Below are positions 49,726 through 57,688 of a DNA stretch of 64,000 nucleotides, one piece after another (positions within the stretch are counted from its first letter, which is position 1; each line of letters opens with the position of its first letter). The position numbers were made by a program, and so were the translations under genes. Origin of the DNA: Raoultibacter timonensis (lineage in GTDB: Bacteria > Actinomycetota > Coriobacteriia > Coriobacteriales > Eggerthellaceae); the NCBI RefSeq assembly GCF_900240215.1, contig NZ_LT964679.1:604170-668169 (forward strand). The letters are read 5' to 3'. The notes below the pieces were generated by a model. It saw only the letters and a program-made list of their open reading frames with translations. It made no database searches and was not told where the DNA came from.

Positions 49726-50283
49726 TCAGGGGTTCGACGTGTTCGACTCCTCGGCGAGATCCATGGCCAACAGGCTCGCCTTGATGTAGAGCGTGTATGC
49801 GACGGCGGCTGTCGAGGCCTTGACGAGATCCCTTTCGAAATCGCCCGCGCCCGACGACCCCATAAGGCCGCAAGGCTGGCTTCCCTTGCCGCCGAACAGT
49901 GCGCGGACGGCGTCTTCGAAGGCGTCGCAGTAGTAGTCGTAGGCCACGGCGGTTTCAAAGCTCGCGATTTGCGAAGCGATGAGCTGCTCTATTTCGGCAA
50001 TGGAGAACGTTTGCTTGAGCGTGCAGATGACGATCAGGTAGGCGATGTGGTCGCGCGTGTACTTCTTCGATCGGGCGGCGGCGAGTATTCCCTGCTTGAC
50101 ATAGTTGTTCACCATCGATGACGTGATGATCTTCTCGTTCCTGGCGTAGAGAGGGCCGAGCATTTCCTCAATGTACCCCAGCAGCTGATCCATGTACAGT
50201 TCGATGCGGGGGATTTCGCCGTAGCGGGGAAGGGCGAAACGCTCGAGGCGAGCGGCGTATTGCGTCTGTGCTACCGATACCAT
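49726..50283 (-). CDS. DUF1836 protein
   Basis: The 185-aa protein contains a helical domain with LPRYGEIPRIELYMDQLLGYIEEML, ITSSMVNNYVKQGIL and YTRDHIAYLIVICTLKQTFSIAEIEQLI. This is the MerR-like winged-helix pattern of DUF1836. It is probably a DNA-binding regulator. The ATG at 50283 follows AAAGGAAAG and is preferred over one nine codons upstream. It diverges from the DegV-family gene across a promoter region containing an inverted repeat, a plausible target. Confidence 0.85.
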   Translation of the reverse strand: MVSVAQTQYAARLERFALPRYGEIPRIELYMDQLLGYIEEMLGPLYARNEKIITSSMVNNYVKQGILAAARSKKYTRDHIAYLIVICTLKQTFSIAEIEQLIASQIASFETAVAYDYYCDAFEDAVRALFGGKGSQPCGLMGSSGAGDFERDLVKASTAAVAYTLYIKASLLAMDLAEESNTSNP

Positions 50284-50358
50284 AGGGTTCTTTCCTTTTC
50301 TTTCGTGCAAGCGAAGAGCATACCAACCAAATCGTCATCAGTCAATTATGAGAATCGC

Positions 50359-50404
50359 TTGACATCAAGTTATTCAATCCGTAATCTAGTTTTTAATACT
50401 AGAT
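50359..50404 (+). promoter_or_regulatory. promoter and operator-like repeat of the degV gene
   Basis: TTGACA (50359-50364), 17 bases, TAATCT (50382-50387) form a good sigma-70 promoter. An inverted repeat ATCTAGT (50384-50390) with ACTAGAT (50398-50404) overlaps the -10 and start site, as expected of a repressor site, perhaps for the divergent DUF1836 protein. Confidence 0.7.
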
Positions 50405-50436
50405 AGTGTAATAACAAAAATCATTTAGGTAGGGTC

Positions 50437-51297
50437 ATGAAAAACACCGAGATAGCTTTGATAGTCGATTCGTGCACCGATGTCCCCCAGGAGCTTATCG
50501 AATCGTACGGCATGTACGTGGTTCCCCTGACGGTCAACTACAGCGACGGGAGCTACCTCGACAAGGTCACCATCACGCCTCAGCAGGTTTACGATCGCTT
50601 TGCCGAAGAAATACCGACTACCTCGACTCCCACCCCCGCGTCCGCGAGGGAGGTTTTCGAGCGCGTTACTGCGGACGGGTATCGAAAAGCGGTGGTCGTA
50701 ACCATTTCGAGCGGCCTTTCGGCGACGTACGAGCTGCTGTGCTCGACTGCGTTGGAATACCTCGAGCTCGAGACTGTCATCGTCGACACCAAGAACATCG
50801 GCATGGGGGCCGGACTTTCCGCCATCCGTGCCGCTCAGCTGATCGAGAAGGGCGTTCCGTTCAACGAGATGGCGGCTCGCATGGCAACGGTGGTCGAGAA
50901 CACCAAAGTGTACTTCTGCGTCGATACCCTCGAGTACCTCCATAAGGGCGGCCGCATCGGGCTTGTCACCTTCGCCGTTGGCAGCCTCTTGGACATGCGA
51001 CCCGTCATCAGCTGCAACGAGGAAGGCGTGTACTATACCGTCTCGAAAGCGCGAGGACGCAAGCAGTCGATCAAAAAGGCGCTTTCCGTCGCCGAGAAGT
51101 TCGCCTCCGGATTTTCCGAATGCGCGATCGCCGTCGTCAACGGAGATGCGGCCGAAGAGGCGCGGGAGGTTCTCGCCGAGATGAAAACGACGGTGCAGAA
51201 CCACCGCGCCGTCTACGATGGGCAGATCAGCCCCGTGCTCGTCGTGCATACCGGTCCTGGTCTTATCGGGATCGGTGTGCAGGGGATCGTCGGTTAG
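50437..51297 (+). CDS. DegV family fatty-acid-binding protein
   Basis: DegV/FakB proteins hold a fatty acid for phosphorylation by FakA. The 286-aa protein has IALIVDSCTDVPQELI, the TSTPTPASAREVFE loop, ISSGLSATYE, IVDTKNIGMGAGL, CVDTLEYLHKGGRIG and the C-terminal HTGPGLIGIGVQGIVG. These Ser/Thr and His residues contact the carboxylate in the family. No fakA is in the window. Its own promoter lies upstream. The ribosome site is GTAGGG. Confidence 0.93.
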   Translation: MKNTEIALIVDSCTDVPQELIESYGMYVVPLTVNYSDGSYLDKVTITPQQVYDRFAEEIPTTSTPTPASAREVFERVTADGYRKAVVVTISSGLSATYELLCSTALEYLELETVIVDTKNIGMGAGLSAIRAAQLIEKGVPFNEMAARMATVVENTKVYFCVDTLEYLHKGGRIGLVTFAVGSLLDMRPVISCNEEGVYYTVSKARGRKQSIKKALSVAEKFASGFSECAIAVVNGDAAEEAREVLAEMKTTVQNHRAVYDGQISPVLVVHTGPGLIGIGVQGIVG

Positions 51298-51305
51298 CTG
51301 CACGC

Positions 51306-52034
51306 TCAGGCGGCGCATACGGCAAGCTCGCTCGCTTCCGAATCGGTTATCGCGCCGTGTTTCAGCATGGCGCCGACGACTTGCTGCTGTCGCTGGCGCG
51401 CGAGCTCGGGGTTTTCATTTGGAGCATAGGCCGACGGCGCGTTGGGCACGCCTGCCATAAGCGTGCATTCGCAGTCGCTCATGGCCCTGGCGTCTTTGGC
51501 TAAGTATCCCTCGGCAGCGTTGCCGATGCCGTAGTGGCCTTCGCCGAAATAGATCGAGTTCACGTAGAGTTCGAGGATCTCGTCTTTACCGAATCGCTGC
51601 TCTATGGCTATCGCCATGAACATTTCGGCTACCTTGCGTTCCATGTCTTGCTCTTGCGTGAAAAACTGGTTTTTGGCGAGCTGTTGGGTTATCGTGCTTC
51701 CTCCCTCTACGATGTCTCCTGCTTTGACGTTGTGGGCGAGGGCTCGCGTTGCGGCGATGAGGTCGACGCCGGGATGCCGGTAAAAACGGTGGTCTTCGAC
51801 CGCCACAACGGCGTCGAGGTAGCATTCCGGCAACTCTTCAAGCGGCGTAAAGCCCGGGGCTTCGCGTATGGACGATGCCATCTCGCTGAGGCTCGTTCGA
51901 TCGAGCGCCTCGCGGAACATGTTGAACCCTCGCGATCCGAAATAGAGCACGATGCAGATGACGAGGATTCCCAGCACGACGAGCATGCTCTTGCATGCCT
52001 GAAGAATCCAACTCGAATCGTTTCGCGAAGCCAT
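51306..52034 (-). CDS. monofunctional peptidoglycan glycosyltransferase
   Basis: The 242-aa GT51 enzyme polymerises lipid II into glycan strands outside the membrane. There is one N-terminal membrane helix (about residues 14-35), then the catalytic motifs VAVEDHRFYRHPGVD (Glu nucleophile region), GGSTITQQLAKNQF, ERKVAEMFMAIAIEQRFGKDEILELYVNSIYFGEG and GIGNAAEGYL. No transpeptidase domain follows, so it is MtgA-like. The start at 52034 has AAGGAG. It ends eight bases from the convergent DegV gene. Confidence 0.93.
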   Translation of the reverse strand: MASRNDSSWILQACKSMLVVLGILVICIVLYFGSRGFNMFREALDRTSLSEMASSIREAPGFTPLEELPECYLDAVVAVEDHRFYRHPGVDLIAATRALAHNVKAGDIVEGGSTITQQLAKNQFFTQEQDMERKVAEMFMAIAIEQRFGKDEILELYVNSIYFGEGHYGIGNAAEGYLAKDARAMSDCECTLMAGVPNAPSAYAPNENPELARQRQQQVVGAMLKHGAITDSEASELAVCAA

Positions 52035-52316
52035 GGGTCTCCTTGCTCTGGAAGCTGCCTGATTTGACGATCGCGGGTTCCGTAAACGGGTGCGGGCATG
52101 CTGCGATCGCGTTTTATGCTCCTCTAGGTATACCAAGGCCACCTTGCGACATCCTTACGAAGACATATCGGCTTGATGACAGAAGCTCCGGGATCGTTGT
52201 CGGATGGGGTTGCGGTATTCGGCGACGAGAAGCCGCCAGGGCAGGCGACCGGTTTGCTCTTGCTCGCAGCAGGCCAGGCGTAAAAAACCTAATTTTATCG
52301 GTATGGAAATTCGGTC
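52035..52316. other. intergenic region upstream of tRNA-His
   Basis: I see no gene here. It contains the upstream region of the glycosyltransferase and leads into the tRNA-His promoter at 52317. Confidence 0.5.
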
Positions 52317-52345
52317 TTGCGCAGCCGATGCAAAACCCCTATACT
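52317..52345 (+). promoter_or_regulatory. tRNA-His promoter
   Basis: TTGCGC (52317-52322), 17 bases, TATACT (52340-52345). The start would fall about 8-10 bases before mature tRNA-His. The same TTGCGC -35 word appears before the HTH gene at 10574. Confidence 0.75.
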
Positions 52346-52360
52346 AATCGCTTGCGCCTT

Positions 52361-52438
52361 GGTGGCTATAGTTCAGTTGGCTAGAACGCCAGATTGTGGC
52401 TCTGGAGGTCGTCGGTTCGAGTCCGATTAGCCACCCCA
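52361..52438 (+). tRNA. tRNA-His(GUG)
   Basis: A 78-base tRNA with encoded G-1 (52361) facing C73 (52435) and encoded CCA. The acceptor GTGGCTA pairs with TAGCCAC. The anticodon GTG lies in ATTGTGGC. The T-arm is TCGGTTCGAGTCCGA. Confidence 0.96.
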
Positions 52439-52522
52439 GCGCATTTTTTGAAAACTGCTTGCACGATTCCCGAGCTTGCATTACAATAGCTCGGCGCGAT
52501 TGTGCAGTTGAAAGCGCACTAT

Positions 52523-52598
52523 GGACCGTTAGCTTAGTTGGTAGAGCAGGGGACTCTTAATCCCAAGGTCGAAGGTTCGAATCCTTCACGGTCCACCA
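52523..52598 (+). tRNA. tRNA-Lys(CUU)
   Basis: A 76-base tRNA with encoded CCA. The acceptor GGACCGT pairs with ACGGTCC. The anticodon loop ACTCTTAAT has anticodon CTT. The T-arm is GAAGGTTCGAATCCTTC. Confidence 0.96.
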
Positions 52599-52609
52599 TC
52601 GAATTTATG

Positions 52610-52631
52610 AGCCGGGGCATGCGCCTCGGCT
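52610..52631 (+). terminator. terminator of tRNA-Lys
   Basis: AGCCGGGG and CCTCGGCT form a stem with one mismatch, followed by a run of seven T residues. Confidence 0.85.
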
Positions 52632-52804
52632 TTTTTTGTTCGCCCTCGCCTTTGTGTCGTGGCATTTTGAGCCGATGTCGCTCGTTAAAGTATGAGATAC
52701 TTAAAACGCTTCGTACCCGACCTTGTCGGCGAAGCTTCGGGGTCTGCGGCTGTGGGGATGACGGTCGCGCTTTCTTTGGAACGGGCAAGCAGGGAGTCGT
52801 TTCT

Positions 52805-53725
52805 ATGGAGATGGATTATCTGAAAGAGTTCATCGTGTTTTCCAAGACGATGAGTTATTCGAAAGCCGCTTCCGATCTGTTCATGTCGCAGCCCACGTTG
52901 AGGGCGCACATGAAGGCCATCGAAGAGGAAATCGGTTCTCCCTTGACGTATAGGAGGCAGGAGAGAACCGACCTGTCCCCGGTAGGCAAGCTTCTTCTTA
53001 AAAAAGCCGAGGAGATCGTCGCCTACACCGAAGATGCGCTTGCCGAGTGCCGAGAATACGCCAAGAGCGTTTCGTCTCTCTTGGTAAGCGATCTCGGATA
53101 TCCGCCGTTTGTCGAGGCTCTGACCGAAACGAAGCATGCTTACTCGAAGGCATATCCGGGAAAGTACATTGAGCTTAGGTTGTCTTCCGGAATGGGTTCG
53201 AACCTTGAGTCGGTGGAGAGCGGGAAGGTGGATCTGGCCTTGTTTTCGTATATCAGAGAGGATCCCGATCGCTGCGTCGTTGAGCTTCCCGGTCTTCCGT
53301 CGCATGTACGTGCGGTGTACTACGGTGCGGCGGAGATGTTTTTCTGGGCGTCGAAGGAGAATCCGATCTTCGATAAAGACGGCATCAAAGCTGCTGATTT
53401 GTCTGGGCAAACGCTTGTGGTGGGGCATTCGGAAAACATGGCTCGAGCGGGGAGGCTCGTATCTTGCGCTTTCGAAGCGAAAGGCGTATCGATCGGTGTA
53501 AGCGAGTGTCCGTTTTCGAGCTATTCCGAGTACCGTATATCGGGGACGGGCGAGACGTTTGGAATTACCCATCGAGAGCCCATGGCGAGCAATCGGGGTT
53601 TGAGAATCTTTCGGGTCGAAGATATGCCTGCATGGAGCGACTTGTTCGTTCTCGTGAACAACCAAACGGTGACTCAGTTCGGTATGGATTTTCTCAATCT
53701 CCTGCAATCGCGAGAATCCGATTGA
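52805..53725 (+). CDS. LysR-family transcriptional regulator
   Basis: The 306-aa regulator has an N-terminal winged helix (YLKEFIVFSKTMSYSKAASDLFMSQPTLRAHMKAIEEEIG) and an effector-binding domain (from about residue 90, with TLVVGHSENMARAG). The ATG at 52805 follows AGGGAG by eight bases. It lies directly upstream of, and in the same direction as, a Tat-exported FAD reductase, so it probably regulates that gene in response to its electron acceptor. Confidence 0.92.
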   Translation: MEMDYLKEFIVFSKTMSYSKAASDLFMSQPTLRAHMKAIEEEIGSPLTYRRQERTDLSPVGKLLLKKAEEIVAYTEDALAECREYAKSVSSLLVSDLGYPPFVEALTETKHAYSKAYPGKYIELRLSSGMGSNLESVESGKVDLALFSYIREDPDRCVVELPGLPSHVRAVYYGAAEMFFWASKENPIFDKDGIKAADLSGQTLVVGHSENMARAGRLVSCAFEAKGVSIGVSECPFSSYSEYRISGTGETFGITHREPMASNRGLRIFRVEDMPAWSDLFVLVNNQTVTQFGMDFLNLLQSRESD

Positions 53726-53895
53726 TTTTGGCGATCACGGGAGAAAATCTGTTTTAGCCTGAGGAAAACTGTTTTTCATACGGGGAGGATAATCGAAATA
53801 CCGTGCTCCTTGTCCCTTTTCTCACGGGCCTCATGCCGCCCGTACAATTTGAGACGGCCTTTTGACGGGCCCATCGAAAGAGGAAGGGGAATAAC

Positions 53896-55707
53896 ATGAA
53901 GAAAGAGGACCATGGCGGCGCGTTCGTATTGAATCGTCGAAGCTTTCTCAAAGGAGCTGCCTCGCTGGGCGTTGCGGCTGCTGCGGGATCTGCGCTTGCG
54001 GGGTGCGCTGCTCCTAAAGAAACATCCAGGGAAGCCGGTTCGGGTGGGGACGACGCGGCCAGGGCATTTGCTGCCGAGGCTGAACCGATTGAGCCAGTCG
54101 ATCCGCCTGATACGTGGGACCATGAGGTCGACGTCGTAGTGGTTGGTTCGGGTGGCGGCGGAATGGCGTCATCGATCAGGCTTGCCCTCGAGGGCTACAC
54201 CGTTGCCTTGCTTGAAAAGGACACGACGACGGGTGGAGCGTCTCGCTATTCAGGGCATTTCGTTAATTTCGGCGGTCATAAGATGGCGAACGAGGCTGGA
54301 TGGGCGTATCCGGCATATCCCTACGATCCGGATGCGATCGTTGAATACTTGAACGATCTCTGGCAGCAAAGCGCCGATACGGAGCTGCTCCGCGCTCAGG
54401 CGGTCGAGGGACCGAAATGCATCGATTGGATGGCCGACGAGCTCGGAGTTCCGTGGGCGCCGGCCGACAGCAGTCCGAGTGGGATGCGAAGCCTTCATTG
54501 GGATGGTCAGATCACGAAAACGAATGCGATCAAAATCAACGACCACACCTTCACGTATCTCACGGATTTTGCATCTGAAAAAGGGGTTGATATTCGTTTG
54601 GGGAACGAAGCGAAGGCTCTTGTGGTTGAAGAAGGCAGAGTTGTGGGAGTAAAGGTTGCCGTCGACGGAGCAGAGGAGTACATCCACGCTCCCAAGGGCG
54701 TCGTCCTTACGGCGGGAGGCTTTGAGATGAATCGTCCTATGCTAAAAAAGTACCTGCCTTCGAGCTACGATGGCTTTGCTAACGTACCCTGCCCCCCGTG
54801 CAATACGGGCGAATGCATACGCATGGGCATCGGCGTCGGCGCCGATATGGCGGGATACGATTCCTCGCATTGCTATGACGGGGGAGTGTGGTGGAAGGAT
54901 TACGACGAGTACGAAACGCGGATGACCGCTCATGTCAACAAAGACGGTAACCAGGCATTGCGCCAACCGTGGTTGCTTATCAACGAGACCGGTGCACGCG
55001 TTCCCTATCTCGGCACTACCTATGTGCCGTATCCCTACGCCCCGTCGGGGTCACCCTACGTGTTCGGGCTCACCGATCAGGCGGTGGTCGAGCTGTCGCA
55101 GCCTGGACGGAAGACGTACGTGTGCTTCGACTCGCAATACGAGGAACTGGTTACGGCAAACTATTTTAAGCAGGGGGTTTGCCGTGTCGGAAAAATCATT
55201 CCCGAAGACGATCCGTTTGTCGACAGAGTGCCCGAATGGCAAAGGGATTGGCGTACCGCATTCCAGATCATGATCGACGAAGGCGTGGTTAAGAAATGCG
55301 ATACCATCGAAGAGCTCGAAGAGGCTCTCGGGCTGGGAAGCGGACTGCTTGTCGAAGCCGTACGAGAATGGAACGAGGCATGCGAAGCAGGCGAGGATTC
55401 GATGCCGACCTTTAAGTACGATCCCGAATGGCTCATCCCCATTTCGAAGCCTCCCTATTACGGGTCGAAGCTTGGGGGGAACGTATTCACAACGAAGTGC
55501 GGATTGCGAATCAACCCGAAGATGCAGGTGATCAATACCGAGGGATCCGTTATCCCGGGATTGTACGCTGGTTGGCATACGGCGGGCGGCGCGAATGGCG
55601 AATCGAACATAGCGGGCAAGCCGTTCGGCGGCATGTACGGCGATGTGTGCCAGTCGTTTGTCGGCGGCTATATGGCGGCAGGTGCGATCATCGAAGCCGG
55701 TAAATAG
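53896..55707 (+). CDS. Tat-exported FAD-dependent reductase lipoprotein (fumarate reductase-like)
   Basis: The 603-aa protein belongs to the FAD_binding_2 family (fumarate, urocanate and related reductases). It has a twin-arginine signal, NRRSFLKG (Arg14, Arg15), with lipobox LAGC (Cys37), so it is a lipid-anchored extracytoplasmic enzyme. The dinucleotide site is VVVVGSGGGGMASSIRLALEG, followed by LLEKDTTTGGASRYSGH and the FAD C-terminal AGWHTAGGANGESNIAGKPFGGM. No haem CxxCH is present, so electrons must come from a separate cytochrome or quinol partner. Eggerthellaceae carry many such reductases for diet-derived acceptors. The substrate is unknown. Confidence 0.92.
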   Translation: MKKEDHGGAFVLNRRSFLKGAASLGVAAAAGSALAGCAAPKETSREAGSGGDDAARAFAAEAEPIEPVDPPDTWDHEVDVVVVGSGGGGMASSIRLALEGYTVALLEKDTTTGGASRYSGHFVNFGGHKMANEAGWAYPAYPYDPDAIVEYLNDLWQQSADTELLRAQAVEGPKCIDWMADELGVPWAPADSSPSGMRSLHWDGQITKTNAIKINDHTFTYLTDFASEKGVDIRLGNEAKALVVEEGRVVGVKVAVDGAEEYIHAPKGVVLTAGGFEMNRPMLKKYLPSSYDGFANVPCPPCNTGECIRMGIGVGADMAGYDSSHCYDGGVWWKDYDEYETRMTAHVNKDGNQALRQPWLLINETGARVPYLGTTYVPYPYAPSGSPYVFGLTDQAVVELSQPGRKTYVCFDSQYEELVTANYFKQGVCRVGKIIPEDDPFVDRVPEWQRDWRTAFQIMIDEGVVKKCDTIEELEEALGLGSGLLVEAVREWNEACEAGEDSMPTFKYDPEWLIPISKPPYYGSKLGGNVFTTKCGLRINPKMQVINTEGSVIPGLYAGWHTAGGANGESNIAGKPFGGMYGDVCQSFVGGYMAAGAIIEAGK

Positions 55708-55723
55708 AGGTTCGCGGAGTATG

Positions 55724-55755
55724 CAGCGGCTGCCGCTTTCGCGCGGCAGCCGCTG
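55724..55755. terminator. hairpin between convergent FAD reductase and MarR genes
   Basis: CAGCGGCTGCCGC (55724-55736) and its complement at 55743-55755 form a 13-bp stem. It is followed by ATCTTT on the plus strand, so it is a weak-tailed terminator. Confidence 0.7.
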
Positions 55756-55780
55756 ATCTTTAGCTCGGATCGGCTGCCGT

Positions 55781-56212
55781 CTACAGCTCGAAGGTCATGA
55801 TGTAGCCGTCTTCCTCGAGAATGGCGTCTACCACGCGGACGAATGCCGCCATGTCCTCTTCCGGAATTGCCTCGGCGTAACGCGCCTGGACGCCGTCGAG
55901 GTGCTTCTTCACTCGGCTGGTGAGCTCTCTTCCCTCGTCGGTGAGCACGATGCGAAGGCGCCGCCCGTCGTTGGGATCCTGCTGGGCGAGCGTGCAGCCG
56001 TGATCCTCGAGGAGCGAGACGAGCACTCTGACGTTTTGATAGGAGCACCGCAGGCGATCGGCGAACTCTCCCAATGTCGGCGGGTTCTCGTATGTGGCAA
56101 GCGCTGCCATCATCATGAGCTGCCGTCCGGTATAGGGTCCTATCGCGGCGCGGTTTTCGTCCTCGACGCGCTCATGGAGGCGCTCGAGGCTGTCGATGAA
56201 GTATTCGACCAT
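55781..56212 (-). CDS. MarR-family transcriptional regulator
   Basis: The 143-aa protein has a MarR winged helix: LMMMAALATYENPPTLGEFADRLRCSYQNVRVLVSLLEDHGCTLAQQDPNDGRRLRIVLTDEG. Here the DxR wing is DPNDGRR. Terminal helices follow for dimerisation. The start at 56212 has GGAAGGTGG. An inverted repeat at 56253-56270 upstream is a likely autoregulatory operator. The target beyond itself is unknown; it converges with the FAD reductase. Confidence 0.92.
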   Translation of the reverse strand: MVEYFIDSLERLHERVEDENRAAIGPYTGRQLMMMAALATYENPPTLGEFADRLRCSYQNVRVLVSLLEDHGCTLAQQDPNDGRRLRIVLTDEGRELTSRVKKHLDGVQARYAEAIPEEDMAAFVRVVDAILEEDGYIMTFEL

Positions 56213-56252
56213 GTATCCACCTTCCCCCGAAGATGGCTCATTGTACCCATAA

Positions 56253-56270
56253 TTAGTATGATATTACTAA
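56253..56270 (-). promoter_or_regulatory. MarR operator candidate
   Basis: TTAGTA (56253-56258) and TACTAA (56265-56270) flank TGATAT, an 18-bp dyad about 40 bases upstream of the MarR start in an AT-rich patch that also carries TAAT-type -10 sequence. The size and place fit a MarR dimer site. Confidence 0.6.
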
Positions 56271-56349
56271 AATGTTTGAAATCGGTTACCTGCTCGGCTG
56301 GATCCGAGCGACGTTCATGCGGGATCCGCGCGCTTTCCCGCCTCGAGCT

Positions 56350-56721
56350 TTACAGCCATTTTTTACCGGCTCGGCGCTTCCGTGGCTTTTTCGGTTCTCG
56401 GAAATCGAGCTCGATCTGGTCGCCGCACAGCTCGTCCTTCTTCTTTTTGAGCTTTACCTCATCGATGACCCAGCTCACGGCATCCTTGCCGAACAATTCG
56501 AGCATTCTGATTCGGGCATCGTGGGCGTTCTTCTTCGAAGAAGCGCGGTGCTCGCTCTCGAATTCGAAATACCCTTTGGTGGGAGATTCGGTGACGGGGG
56601 AGGTGTAGTGCGCGACGTAGGTTTGGACGCCCGGCTCCTCGGGAGGCGTTGCGACCGGTGCGGTCTTGCCTCCGATATCGTCGGGTTCGAGATCGAACAG
56701 CGTGTCGATCGTTTCGTCCAT
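56350..56721 (-). CDS. small hypothetical protein with basic tail
   Basis: The 123-aa soluble protein starts MDETIDTLFDLEPDDIGG behind AGAGAGG. It has an acidic/Pro N-terminus, a central FEFESEHRASSKKNAHDARIRMLELFGKDAVSWVIDEV and a strongly basic C-terminal tail (EPKKPRKRRAGKKWL) that could bind nucleic acid. No family is recognised. Upstream in-frame codons look non-coding. Confidence 0.7.
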   Translation of the reverse strand: MDETIDTLFDLEPDDIGGKTAPVATPPEEPGVQTYVAHYTSPVTESPTKGYFEFESEHRASSKKNAHDARIRMLELFGKDAVSWVIDEVKLKKKKDELCGDQIELDFREPKKPRKRRAGKKWL

Positions 56722-57026
56722 CCCAATCCTCTCTTCGCGTTGCCGTATAGGGGTATTGTACCAGCAACTCGAGCACAGCCGAACGGTCTCCGTAAAGCCT
56801 CCGCGTGCGGGTTTCAGCGGGATGCACCCGCTTCGGCAAGACGGGCTGCGATGCCACTGGCGGCGTTCGGTTCCGGGTTCGTGCACGGGATGCTCGCTGC
56901 ACGTTATATGGGGGTGATCCGGTGACGGTTTGGCATCCATTGGTTGAGGGGGATCACCGAGCGCGAAACACATGGTATGGTATGCATGAGAAAACGCATG
57001 TCAAAGCGAGAGAAAGATACAACAGC
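56722..57026. other. intergenic region between divergent small genes
   Basis: Apart from start-proximal sequence for the two divergent genes, nothing is recognised in these 305 bases: no clear promoter, repeat or RNA. Confidence 0.5.
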
Positions 57027-57602
57027 ATGAAGAAGATTCTTATCGGCATCGGGGCCGTTGCCTTGGTGGTGCTCGGTTTTGTGGGTTCGCAGGTATGGAA
57101 CAAGGCTATGGAGCCGAGCGTTTCGCTTTCGGCTACTTCGATACAGGAGCAGCTGACCGAGACGAGCGAGCTCGCCACCGCCAAACTCGAATATCGGGGT
57201 CTCGTGCGCTACGAGAACGGCGATATAGACTTCCTGACGAAAAAGGGATTCACGATGGTCTACGACGCGGAAGTGAAGGCGGGCGTCGATCTGTCCCAGG
57301 CTTCCGTCGACGTCAACGGCCGTTCGATCACGGTACAGCTCCCGATGGCGGAGGTGCAGAGCATTTCGATCGATCCCGACTCCATCGAGTTCTACGATGA
57401 ATCGTTCGCGCTTTTCAACTGGGAGAACAAACAGGATACGACCGAGGCGCTCGTTCTTGCGAAAGACGATGCCGAAGGCAAGGTCGATCAGGTCAGCATG
57501 ATCGAGCAGGCGAACGGCCAGGCGAAAACGGTTGTCGAATCGCTGCTCGCTCCCTTTACCCAAGGGGATAATGCCTATACGCTGACCGTCGTGCAGCAGT
57601 AA
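57027..57602 (+). CDS. DUF4230 membrane-anchored protein
   Basis: The 191-aa protein has an N-terminal membrane anchor (KILIGIGAVALVVLGFVGSQVW) and an extracytoplasmic beta-rich domain. ELATAKLEYRGLV, FTMVYDAEVKAGVDLSQASVDVNGRSITVQLP and the late EQANGQAKTVVESLL helix fit the DUF4230 family. The function is unknown. The start at 57027 has only a weak GAGAAAG site. It converges with the ABC permease. Confidence 0.78.
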   Translation: MKKILIGIGAVALVVLGFVGSQVWNKAMEPSVSLSATSIQEQLTETSELATAKLEYRGLVRYENGDIDFLTKKGFTMVYDAEVKAGVDLSQASVDVNGRSITVQLPMAEVQSISIDPDSIEFYDESFALFNWENKQDTTEALVLAKDDAEGKVDQVSMIEQANGQAKTVVESLLAPFTQGDNAYTLTVVQQ

Positions 57603-57638
57603 CCCTTCGTCCGGGCGCCCATTCGCGCTTGGCGGTCT

Positions 57639-57669
57639 CCCGCCCGGCACAATCGGTGCGCCGGGCGGG
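57639..57669. terminator. G+C-rich hairpin between convergent genes
   Basis: CCCGCCCGGC (57639-57648) pairs with GCCGGGCGGG (57660-57669) over an 11-base loop. It lies between the convergent DUF4230 and permease stops. There is no T-run. Confidence 0.55.
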
Positions 57670-57688
57670 CGGGAGCATGGCTGCAGCG

